NCBI GenBank assembly: GCA_039655645.1
Contig: CM077345.1
Span: 4,970,053 to 5,034,052, forward strand
Length of the DNA: 64,000 nucleotides
DNA from: Ammopiptanthus mongolicus
Lineage: Eukaryota > Streptophyta > Magnoliopsida > Fabales > Fabaceae
Direction of reading: 5' to 3'
Positions within the stretch are counted from its first letter, which is position 1; every line of letters starts with the position of its first letter. This document shows positions 55,522-64,000 of the stretch, piece after piece. Made by a program: the position numbers and the translations under genes. The notes beneath the pieces are model-generated. The model searched no databases and was not told the origin of the DNA. It worked only from the letters and a program-made list of their open reading frames with translations.

Positions 55522-56178
55522 TGTTGGAATATTTTGTATTTAATTATATTCCAATGTCATAATGTGGGCAGATATCGTTTATTAATTATATTAGCTATTT
55601 ATCAATTAGGAGCCTTAATTGATATGTGATCAAATTAAGTGATAAGGCTAATTAAATTTCTGATTTGATAATAAATTAGTTAATTGATATGGACTAAATA
55701 TGAGTGGATGTCATTGATGGCCCATTTCGGAATAATGGGAACCCTAATTGGCCATCACCCTATATATAGGCTATGGTCCCCAATACACCGGACACAATAG
55801 AGCATACCGTCTCTTCTCCCCATCTGAAGAGCGACTAAGGCATAAGGAGTCCCGGTTGAGGAAGAACCACAAGCCAACGGGTGTTCATTACCCGTCTCTC
55901 TTTTCTCTTCCCCCTCTCTGCGTTTCAGGATTACTACCCTCCGTTCGTGAAGGTTGGTGATCAAGTTTATCCTCTGAAGAACGCTTGAGGTTAGGAACAT
56001 ATAATGGATTCAGGTATTCTTATATCTTTGATAAATCAGCATGTTGTAGATCCTAAAGGTATCAAGTTTTAAGTTGTTCTTGATAATAAAGATGCATGCT
56101 ATATATGGTTATTATGTTTCCACAATAAAGACTTATGATAGCATGCCTTGTATATGATTATTGAGTTTAAATCTAACA
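55522..56178 (+). mobile_element. Solo LTR of copia type (657 bp), TSD CCGTA
   Basis: Starts TGTTGGAATATTTTG and ends AAATCTAACA, so the ends are near-inverted TGTTGGA/TCTAACA. It is flanked by a perfect CCGTA duplication (55517-55521 and 56179-56183). A TATA box (CCTATATATAGG) at 55759-55770 and a following CT-rich leader suit LTR promoters. No internal region remains. The copia assignment is by style only. Orientation is taken from the TATA box. Confidence 0.85.
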
Positions 56179-56443
56179 CCGTAAGCTCTATATATACTCG
56201 CTAAAGACACCACAGATGAATTTCCATGACACTTGCACATTTTTGCTTTTACTGATCTAAACATGGCAAAGAGTAGATTTCCAAGCCAAAGTAGGTTATC
56301 ATTTCTGGCCTTTAAAAGTAAACCTTTTATGCAAGGCACTCCTTCCAAATTCTCCCGGTGAAAGGACATGCATAATACGTACAAGGGGTTACATACTTAT
56401 AGTATCATTTCAAAGACTCGTATTAAAAAATTACTGACATACA

Positions 56444-56768
56444 TGTTAAATTCGGTCACGTATCCGAAAGGTTCCCTCAAAAACCGGTTTATGAGGGGAT
56501 GGTCTACCTAGCTATATAAGCAATGGCCAGGCTCGTTAACCATCCGATGTGGGACTCACAACACGCCCTCTTGAGCCTGGGCTCGTCACCACAAGTGAAG
56601 GCTAGCGACACTATCCACAACACCAGACAGAACGTGGCTTTGATACCATGTTAAATTCGGCCAGACATCCGAAAGGTCCCTTCAAAAACCGGCTTATGAG
56701 GGAATGGTCTACCTAGCTATATAAGCAATGATCAGACTCGTTAATCACTCGATGTAGGACTCGCAACA
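56444..56768 (-). mobile_element. TRIM retrotransposon (325 bp), TSD ATACA
   Basis: Two 120-bp LTRs (56444-56563 and 56649-56768; TGTTAAATTCGG...CA) surround an 85-bp interior. The perfect 5-bp duplication ATACA flanks it (56439-56443 and 56769-56773). In minus orientation the primer-binding site TGGTATCAAAGC (56637-56648) touches the 5' LTR directly and resembles initiator-methionine tRNA with one change. There is no coding capacity. It differs from the Cassandra element in having no 5S-like sequence and much shorter LTRs. Confidence 0.92.
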
Positions 56769-56942
56769 ATACAATTCCCTAACTTCACAAATGGCTGCTA
56801 TCCCGAAAGGTGAAATAATATTGCAGTTCGTGATCAGCATTATGCGGTTATCAGGAATCATGTATGCATAGCTCGAGAAGATAAGATGGAAAACAAAAGG
56901 AAGAAATAATTAATCTTCACCTTCATATATATGTAACAATAT

Positions 56943-57188
56943 TTAAGAAATAATTAGTTTATGACCCACCCCCCTTCGACTAGGACCAGAGTATGCTTGA
57001 GCCATCATGAAGCGGTTGAAGGGCGAAGAAACAGGTGAATGCTGATGCGGTAGAGGCCTTGAGCCTTCCACGTCCCATGATGAGAAACAAAATAAGACAA
57101 GGAGCAAGATAATGACGGAGAGCCCATGCTGCAAAGTGAACAAGATGACACTCGGATGTTTCATCTCTAGATTTGGCTCTTGACACAC
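56943..57188 (-). CDS. Small secreted peptide precursor, PIP/PIPL family
   Basis: An 81-residue precursor. A hydrophobic signal core (LSVIILLLVLFCFSS) ends near VEGSR, fitting secretion. The conserved signature SGPSRRGVGH near the C-terminus is that of PAMP-induced secreted peptides and their relatives (PIP/PIPL), which are processed, exported and sensed by receptor kinases such as RLK7 in Arabidopsis. Here five residues (KLIIS) follow the Gly-His end, where the mature peptide normally stops. The ATG at 57188 opens the frame. The second ATG at 57164 (MKHPSVIL) would give a more ordinary signal peptide and is equally plausible. Intronless. In gene orientation the leader contains a GA/CT microsatellite and a TA tract. 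Confidence 0.82.
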   Translation of the reverse strand: MCQEPNLEMKHPSVILFTLQHGLSVIILLLVLFCFSSWDVEGSRPLPHQHSPVSSPFNRFMMAQAYSGPSRRGVGHKLIIS

Positions 57189-57248
57189 AATAGCTGTAGT
57201 TACTTAATTTGTTGTTTGTTCTACTTCCTTGTGGCTTGTGGGAAATCG

Positions 57249-57264
57249 ATATATATATATATAT

Positions 57265-57294
<30 letters not shown>
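57249..57294. repeat. TA tract and (GA)n microsatellite upstream of the peptide gene
   Basis: An alternating TATATA stretch (57249-57263) adjoins a GA-rich run (57264-57294). In peptide-gene orientation this gives a CT-rich leader with a TA element behind it, as in many plant promoters. Regulatory role inferred by position. Confidence 0.6.
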
Positions 57295-57295
<1 letters not shown>

Positions 57296-57429
57296 TGAAG
57301 ACTGAAGAGGAAGACTATAAGGTTATGTCCACTTGTGCCATGGTAATTTGAACTTAAAACATGGACAATATACAAGTGTACTTATTTTATTGTTGAATTT
57401 CAATTTTTTATTAGATAATTAAAATAATG

Positions 57430-58010
57430 GATCGGTAGATAAGTATTTCTTTTTTTTGGACTAAAAAAAGATATTCATTCATTCAAATTGGTAAAATACA
57501 TCGAAAACAATACAAATTCAACATTGTTAAAAACCAAAAAGGATGAATTTGTGAAAAAATCACAGCATCCAGGTTAATAGCATAAAGCTGAAAATGCCTA
57601 CAAAAGTGACAAAATAAAGGTGACCGGAATACCCTTGCCTCCGGATTTGTAATGCCGACGCCCAAGTTTTGATTGAATCTGTAATTGATCGAAACTGATC
57701 TGTCAATCTGAACCAAACGAACATCCCAACAAGACGGGAAGCCAAATAACGCCGCATCAAGACGACGAACAAAACAACATCACACTCAGACGACGAAATC
57801 ACGGAAAAACATGAAAGAAAAATTAGATCTATGTGGAAAAATCACTTATTTAGATAAAATGAGAGAAAAACGATGTAGAGAGGTGATTTCAGACCAAAAA
57901 ATGGCCCAAAACCACCTCCTATCGGTGGATGAGGAAAAAAAAAGAGAGGAGTAAAGGGACGGTTGAGAAAAAGAGAAGCGGCTCTAGGTTTTTCAACCAA
58001 TTCTTAGAGT
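57430..58010 (-). mobile_element. Second copy of the short non-LTR retroelement, minus orientation
   Basis: The minus strand repeats the middle and tail of the element at 23584-24142, including GATCTGTCAATCTG-type wording and the end TTTGAATGAATGAATATC followed by an A-rich tract. A diverged duplication may flank it (ATACTTATCTACC near 57440 and AATCTTATCTATA near 58010), with an indel. The second copy shows the element is a dispersed family. Boundaries approximate. Confidence 0.65.
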
Positions 58011-58029
58011 ATAGATAAGATTTAACTCT

Positions 58030-59660
58030 AGATTACTTGATTATAGAAGATTTAATACTATGTCATGAACCAATTTTCCTAAAATTTTAAACTATTTAGA
58101 TCCACCGTAATGGTTTTATAACTCTAATAATAGTCTTATCTTGCTGCTGGGAGAGAAGACAGGACTAGAAAATAAAAGTATATTTTTGAAATTTCTGGTT
58201 GGAAGGGGTTCGGGAACAGCCTGTGCCTTTGGCCCTACCTGCATTTTCAATATCTTAACCATCAACAAATGAAAACAAGTTGCCTGGAGAAGAAATTTGG
58301 GTTTGTATCATTACGGAGACTGCTGAGAACATTCATTCTACTTTCTTTGCTTATCTTGTGGGAATAAAATAGATAATATTAAGGATTTAAATCCTTTCAT
58401 TTTCTTCTCTCTTTTTCTTCTCATGTTATAAGAGAGAAAGACACAAATCCTAATACTAGTCTAGTGCATCAGGGATTAGTCTCGCATTTGCCCATGGAGG
58501 ATACCTTTTAGGAAACCCAAAAAAATCCTAATACTAGTTAAGAGTTTCCAATTTGTCTCTTGGATTAGGTATGGTTTCGGGGATTTGCTAATTTTCGAAT
58601 TAGTTGGAAACTGAACACATACTTCCCAACCGCTTCTTATCAGATAGCTATTAGCTATCAAATATTTGGATCGATATTTTTTTTTTTAAGAATGCTAACG
58701 AATGTCCTTAAGACATCGTTGAAAGAATCAATAAAGGAAACTTTATATGAAAAAATGATGTATTTAATATATTGAAAAGTGTTGCATTTAGTTTTCCAAT
58801 ACAAATTTTCCTTTTGTTGATTCCTTAATCAATATCCTTAGGACATTTGTTAGCAAGATTTATTTATTTATTTTTTTTTTGGGGGTGATATTTGGATCGA
58901 TAATAAAATATCAATATGGAATATAAGGAAACCTTTATTCTAATTAAGATTTTGGGTATTTCCACATTTTGTGGATTGTCAGTCTGTGAATGAGAATGTT
59001 ATACGTCACAAGACAAAGTATGAAGTAATTATTTATGATAAAAGGAAGTTCACGAGATTTCATGTATCGCAATTTGAAATATATTAACAATTTTTTTCCT
59101 TTCAGAATTTCAGTCTAGGCGTACGAGAATCATGTAGTGTGTTGACATTTCATCAACTTCTTTGTTAAGTGATAAAACCTATTAGAGTGTAAGTTTATGC
59201 AAACATCATTACTCATTTAAAATAGGTAGGAAATTTAGAAAGATGCCGAGTTGGGGAGCAAACACAGGGACATAGGGCTTGTCCATATACCTACCTACTA
59301 TGACTTTTGGGATCTATAACATACCTTTGTTCCGTGATCATCTTAAATCTTATCTTCGCATATCTTGCCATCTTGCATCCTAAACCAGGTAGATTTTCGT
59401 GCAAACTCTTAAGTCTTAGCAGGGTTGATTTGGTCTTTTAGTTTCTAGTTGCATTTTTTCCCCACAAAAGATTCTGCCAAGTAATTCGTCCGAAAGATCA
59501 TATATAGATGACTTTTTTGTGATGTGAAGGGCATACTGTTATGATTAATGCTAAATAGTATGAAAGAAACAGTATACAAATTCCTAATCTTACAAAGAAG
59601 CAATACCGTTTTGAGGTTAATAAATTTTTCATTTTTTCCTATTGTTTTATGGAATAGGCT
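58030..59660. other. Gene-free stretch
   Basis: No gene recognised. T-runs are present near 58675 and 58865. Confidence 0.5.
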
Positions 59661-59664
59661 CCTC

Positions 59665-59810
59665 TAAAGTGAACAAATATGTAAAATGAGAAAGTAAGGA
59701 TGTATCCACCATTGATTAGTTAAAGTATATTGAGATTTCAATCCACTTAAAGTAATCAAAGGTGAATACATCTTTACTTTCTCACTTTACACTCTTGGTT
59801 ACTTTATATG
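59665..59810. mobile_element. Small fold-back MITE (about 146 bp)
   Basis: TGTAAAATGAGAAAGTAAGG and its mirrored CTTTACTTTCTCACTTTACA form inverted arms of about 50 bases, with the inner pair ATTGATTAGTTAAAGT and ACTTAAAGTAATCAAA. A related copy lies at about 50480-50600. TSD not seen. Confidence 0.7.
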
Positions 59811-59967
59811 AGCTTTTTCGTTGTTTTATTATATAAAAAACAAGAGTCTTGGTTTCGCAAGGAAGACAGAATTATATGAAAGCATATTGAAAAGAATATG
59901 ATCTGAATGATATCTTTGCATTGAATCAATAGAGTTAATAATCTGTTTACAAAGAGCTGCCCAATAT

Positions 59968-60579
59968 TTATATATATAGGCAAGCTCTCAAGATTCTGTT
60001 ATGGATACTGATATAACAGAAATAACAAACTACAACTATTGAATGCAGTGGTTTAGTAAAAGCATCAGCAACTTGAGATGATGAAGAAATGGGCAGCAAG
60101 TGGATGAGCCCGGATTGAATCCTCTCTCGAATAACATGGCAGTCGATCTCTATATGCTTCGATTGCTCGTGAAAAGTTGGATTATGAGCCAAATAAATGG
60201 CAGATTGGTTATCACAATAAATTGATATGGGCTTGGTAAAGACAATATGAAGGTCCTGGAAAAGATAATGAAGCCATTGAATCTCACATGTGAGGCTGGC
60301 AAGTGCCCTGTACTCTGCCTCTGAGGAAGAACGGGATACAGTGATTTGTTTCTTCGATTTCCAGGAGATGAGGGAGGAATCAAAGAAGACACAATATCCA
60401 ATAATGGAACGCCGAGTATCAACACAGCAAGCCCAATCAGAATCTGCAAAACCAGTTACACTATTAGAGTTTGTGACAGGATAAAAGAGCCTTGTGGAAG
60501 GAGAACGTTTGATGTATTTTAGCACACGAGTGGTAGCCTGATAGTGAGATTCCAAAGGCCTAGAAACAAATTGACTAAG
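59968..60579 (-). pseudogene. copia RNase H fragment
   Basis: Reads from QLSQFVSRPLESHYQATTRV through the RNase H domain (GYCVFFDSSLISWKSKKQ, SEAEYRALASLTCEIQWL, IYCDNQSAIYLAHNPTFH) to DAFTKPLH. The normal tail of the polyprotein is missing and LTR sequence follows at once, so the frame ends in 3' LTR-derived residues. Preceded by an in-frame TAG at 60580-60582. Confidence 0.9.
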
Positions 60580-61302
60580 TTGCTAGACAACAAAGGCAAT
60601 ATCGGGCCTAGCTATAATAAGGTAAAGCAGCCTCCCTATGAGCCGTATATATGCGGATTCATCAGGAAAAGGGTTTCCTGAATCCTGTTGAAGTTTAGTA
60701 GAGGGTGTGAATGGAGTAGGAGCTGGTTTGGCTGCAAGAAAACCACTGTCTTGGAGAAGTTCCAAGGCATATTTCCTTTGATTGACCATTATTACTTCGG
60801 AAGATCTTGCAATCTCTAGGCCTAAGAAATATCGGAGAGAACCTAAGTCCTTAATTTTGAACTGTATACGTAAAAATTCTTTTACATATTGAATCTCATG
60901 AGAGGAATTACCTGCAAGAACAATGTCATCTACATATACTAATAAAATAGGAATAGTAGAAGCAGTATGTTTAACAAACAAGGAGTGATCTGCAATGGAT
61001 TGAACATAGCCAATAGAAATAAAGGTAGAGGATAATTTTTCATACCATTGGCGACTGGATTGTTTAAGGCCATATATAGATTTATGTAATTTACAAACCT
61101 TGGTTGTAGAAGAAAAAGAAGCAAAAGTAAAACCTGGTGGTAATGTCATATACACATCTTCATGTAAATCTCCATGAAGAAAAGCATTGTTAACATCACA
61201 TTGTTCAAGAAACCAAGACTTAGTGGCTGCCAAGACAAGCACTGTTCTCACTGTTGTCATTTTTGCAACAGGGGAAAAAGTTTCAAAATAGTTTAATCCT
61301 TC
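60580..61302 (-). pseudogene. copia reverse transcriptase fragment
   Basis: Contains the copia reverse transcriptase core: the FLEQCDVNNAFLHGDLHEDV region, VCKLHKSIYGLKQSSRQWY, the catalytic LLVYVDDIVLAG, and KDLGSLRYFLGLEIARS. The segment is open between an upstream TAA at 61303-61305 and a TAG at 60580-60582. Both stops sit at positions where relatives carry Gln, consistent with C-to-T change. Confidence 0.92.
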
Positions 61303-62880
61303 GATTTAGTTGTAACCTTTAGCCACTAATCTTGCTTTGTATCTTTCAATTGAACCATCTGAGTTATATTTAATTTTATGCACCCATTTACATCCTATTG
61401 GATTCTTATCATTGGACAAATCAAAAATAGTCCAAGTGTTGTTAATTTTAAGGGCTTCCAATTCAGATTGCATAGCTTGTTGCCAACAATCCAACTTGGA
61501 AGCTTGAGCATATGTTTGTGGTTCAGAATGAATGATAGTATTTAAGCAGAAATTTTTGAAGGAAGAAGAACAATTACAATATGTAAGAACAGAAGAAAGA
61601 GGACAAGATGGTGAATTAGAAGATGCAGATGTACCAGAAGACACAGAATTACCAGAAGTAGATAGGAGGCTGCAATGATAATCTTGTAAATAACTAGGCC
61701 TTGTTCTAATTCTTTCTGATTGTCTAACAGGATCTGCATTAATGGCAGGTTCTGGAACATCTTCTGGTAGAGCTTCGGGCTCTAGCAGGTGGTCCTCTTC
61801 ATGAAAGAGTGGCTCAGGGAACTGATCAGCAAAAGAAGCAGATGTAACTGCAGTATTAGGAGAAACTGTATACTCAAAAAGAGTATGAGTATCAGTTAAA
61901 AAATTCGAATCTGACTTGTGAAAAGGAAAAGTAGTTTCATAGAAAACCACATTCCTTGAGACAAGAAAATTGTGATTTTTGATGTCATACAAGAGGTATC
62001 TTTTTGTACCATCCCTGTAGCCAAGAAAAATGCCTTTGATGGATTTAGATTGAAATTTTGTTCTATGAGCTTGTATAGAGGAAGCATAACAAAGGCATCC
62101 AAAAGTTTTAAGATGAACTAAGCTAGGGGATTCTTTATATAAAAGATCATAAGGACATTTTTCTTTAAGAAGAGGACTAGATATCCTATTAATGATGTGA
62201 ACTGTATGCAATATGGAGAAATGCCAGAATTTAGGAGGTAAATTGGCTTGAAAAGTAAGGGCTCTAGCCACATTTAGAATGTGTTGATGTTTTCTTTCTA
62301 CCACACCATTTTGTTGTGGTGTTTCTACACAAGTTCTTTGGTGAATAATGCCTTTACTAGAAAAGAAATCAGACATTAAGAACTCTAAGCCATTATCACT
62401 TCTCAAACATTTTAATTTTGTTTCAAACTGAGTCTCTATATAAGCAATGAAGTTAGTGATATGATGTCTAGTTTCTGCCTTAGATTTCATAAGCAGGATC
62501 CAAGTGAATCTGCTAAAATCATCTACTAAAGCTAGAAAGTATTTGTGACCTGAAATAGAAGTATAAGAATAAGGACCCCAAATATCAGCATGTAAAATGT
62601 CAAAAATAGCAGCGGATTGAGTGGAACTATTAGCAAAGGGTAATTTCTTTTGCTTGGCATAATGACAAATATCACAAGTCAATTCTTTATTATCATAAGC
62701 AATAAAAGGAAATTGTGCAGAAATACATTTATGTATAGTTTTTGATAAATGTCCTAGTCTAAGGTGCCAGAGAAGTGAGTCATTTTCTGTTTTTGAGACA
62801 GAATAACACTCAGGGGTGAGATTGTGAGCAGAAGATTCCTTTGAAGCTGAGTGTTGAAGCACATACAGTCCATCTTGAAA
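61303..62880 (-). pseudogene. copia integrase fragment
   Basis: The zinc-binding region (WHLRLGHLS ... CDICHYAKQKKLPF) is followed by the catalytic core: D in DILHADIWGPYS, D in CLRSDNGLEFL, E in QQNGVVERKHQ. After it come the GKAPYDLLYK-type segment (here CPYDLLYKESPSLVHLKTFG) and a Ser/Pro-rich linker. It ends with the start of the RT domain (GCKWVHKIKYNSDGS, YKARLVAKGYN) at TAA 61303-61305. All three catalytic residues remain. Confidence 0.92.
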
Positions 62881-64000
62881 TCAAGCTGCACCAATCACTT
62901 TTTTGGGGTAATCTGCATAATAAAACAGGAATCAGGTTCAAGAATCAATTTGCAGTGATTTTTCCTAAGCAGTTTGATAATAGAAATCAAGTTGACATGA
63001 AAGTTTGGCACATAGGGAACATTATGCAAAGTTAAAGAAGGAAAGAGATGAATTTTTCCTGTTATTGTGGATATGACTTGGTTTCCATCGAGCAAAGTAA
63101 TGTATACAGAAGATATATTATGATAATCCACCAAGTTCTGGAGATTGAAGGTGATATGATCAGTAGCTACTGTATCTAAAATCCATAAATCATGATACTT
63201 ACCCATGGCAGGCTTATTAGAATTGTTGGTGAAGGTTAATGGACCTATCAGAGTCGAATTGGCCTTATGTATGCTGGAATTGTTGGAATTTCTGGCCTGT
63301 GGCATCTCAATGAGACCTTGATATTGCTCTTGAGTCAAGCTAAAACCTTGCTTTGAAGATTCTGAAGCTTGAATTTGCTTTTCTTGTTGATCAGTTGCAG
63401 TAACAGAATTCACAGCAGCAGAGGTGACAGGCTTATTCTTTGTCTGATATCCAAGAGGAAATCCATGGATAAAGTAACATGTTTCTATTGTATGATTTAT
63501 TTTTGTGCAATTAGTGCAGTATTTGGAGTTTGGCCCTCCTCCTTTACCTAAAGTGCCTCTACCTTTACCTTTATTAGAGAATCCTCCTTTCTTGGATCCT
63601 CCATTGAATTTATTGGCATTGAAGGAGAGGGCTTTGGAATCAACTATGCTATCCAATACATTAGGCATAGAAATTTGTCTTCCTTGTTGTGTGACAAGGG
63701 AAAAAGCCTTAGTAACATCAGGTAATGAAGTCATTAGCATAATTTGAGATTTTACATGTGAGTATTGATCATTAAGACCTTTCAAAAACCGAATAGTATA
63801 GTCTTGATCTCTATACTCTTTGATTTTGGTAAATCCCTTTTTACAGGCACAGAGAATATCACAGTTACATATTGGGAGGGGCTTGTAATTATCAAGCTCA
63901 TCCCACATGGTTTGAAGTTCAGTAAAATATTCTGAGACATCTAGATTACCTTGATGCAACTTACAAATATCATCTTATGCAAAGCGGTTTTGAAGATTCT
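62881..64000 (-). pseudogene. copia gag and protease, partial at window edge
   Basis: Gag (GNLDVSEYFTELQTMWDEL, IRFLKGLNDQYSHVKSQI) with a zinc knuckle (CTNCTKINHTIETCYFIHG) leads into an aspartic protease segment, WILDTVATDHI. The usual Gly of the D-T/S-G active site is Val here, so the protease would be inactive even without other damage. An in-frame TAA lies at 63975-63977. At the protease-integrase border an A-run (62896-62903) holds a frameshift and a TGA follows at 62881-62883 in the integrase frame. The 5' part lies outside the window. Confidence 0.88.

Larger units (their letters stand above)
59860..64000 (-). mobile_element. Ty1/copia retrotransposon, decayed, runs past the window edge
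   Basis: Minus-strand order gag, protease, integrase, reverse transcriptase, RNase H is the copia order. The upstream LTR lies beyond 64000. The downstream LTR is represented by about 59860-60020 (with TATATATATAGG near 59970-59981), following a truncated RNase H C-terminus. At least four in-frame stops and one frameshift disable it. Since no second LTR is visible, age cannot be estimated. Confidence 0.9.

Overview
This is a plant nuclear window from a eudicot. It is very probably a legume, judging from its AT-rich intergenic DNA and the types of short repeat it carries, although the sequence alone does not fix the genus. It holds five host genes separated by a dense, layered population of mobile DNA. 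The host genes are: an intronless R2R3-MYB of subgroup 22 (411-1253, +); an intronless G-type lectin S-receptor-like kinase of the ZmPK1 kind (5665-8073, +); a ten-exon MRG chromatin reader (18499-23045, -); the gibberellin-signalling F-box gene GID2/SLY1 (39991-40521, -); and a small secreted peptide gene of the PIP/PIPL family (56943-57188, -).

Layout. 1-8.1 kb: the MYB gene, a fold-back MITE, a hAT element with perfect target-site duplications (TSDs), and the receptor kinase. 8.1-18.3 kb: gene-free DNA with microsatellites, several Mutator-like MITEs, a hAT element nested in another MITE, SINE copies and a LINE tail. 18.5-23.0 kb: the MRG gene. 23.5-25.3 kb: a short non-LTR element with a 17-bp TSD and a Tourist-like MITE. 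26.2-38.5 kb: a 12.3-kb Ty3/gypsy element of the Tat type with 394-bp LTRs, TSD GGTAC, gag-pol on the minus strand, a spliced antisense gene on the plus strand and a 99-bp tandem array. It is itself split by a 2.8-kb solo LTR with TSD CTAGG. 40-41 kb: GID2. 41-57 kb: AT-rich repeats including a Cassandra-type TRIM with 5S-rRNA-like LTRs, a MULE-type MITE built of palindromic modules, a copia-type solo LTR and a 325-bp TRIM. 57 kb: the peptide gene. 57.4-58.0 kb: a second copy of the short non-LTR element. 59.9-64 kb: a decayed Ty1/copia element on the minus strand that runs off the window.

The host genes do not form an operon-like unit and are probably independent loci: gibberellin response (GID2), histone-mark reading (MRG), stress/ABA-type transcription (MYB) and cell-surface signalling (receptor kinase and peptide). 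What holds the window together is the mobile DNA. At least seven insertions have recognisable TSDs, and nesting lets several be ordered in time. No CRISPR array, rRNA gene or convincing tRNA gene was seen. Identities and ages are estimates by eye, because no alignment or database search could be run.
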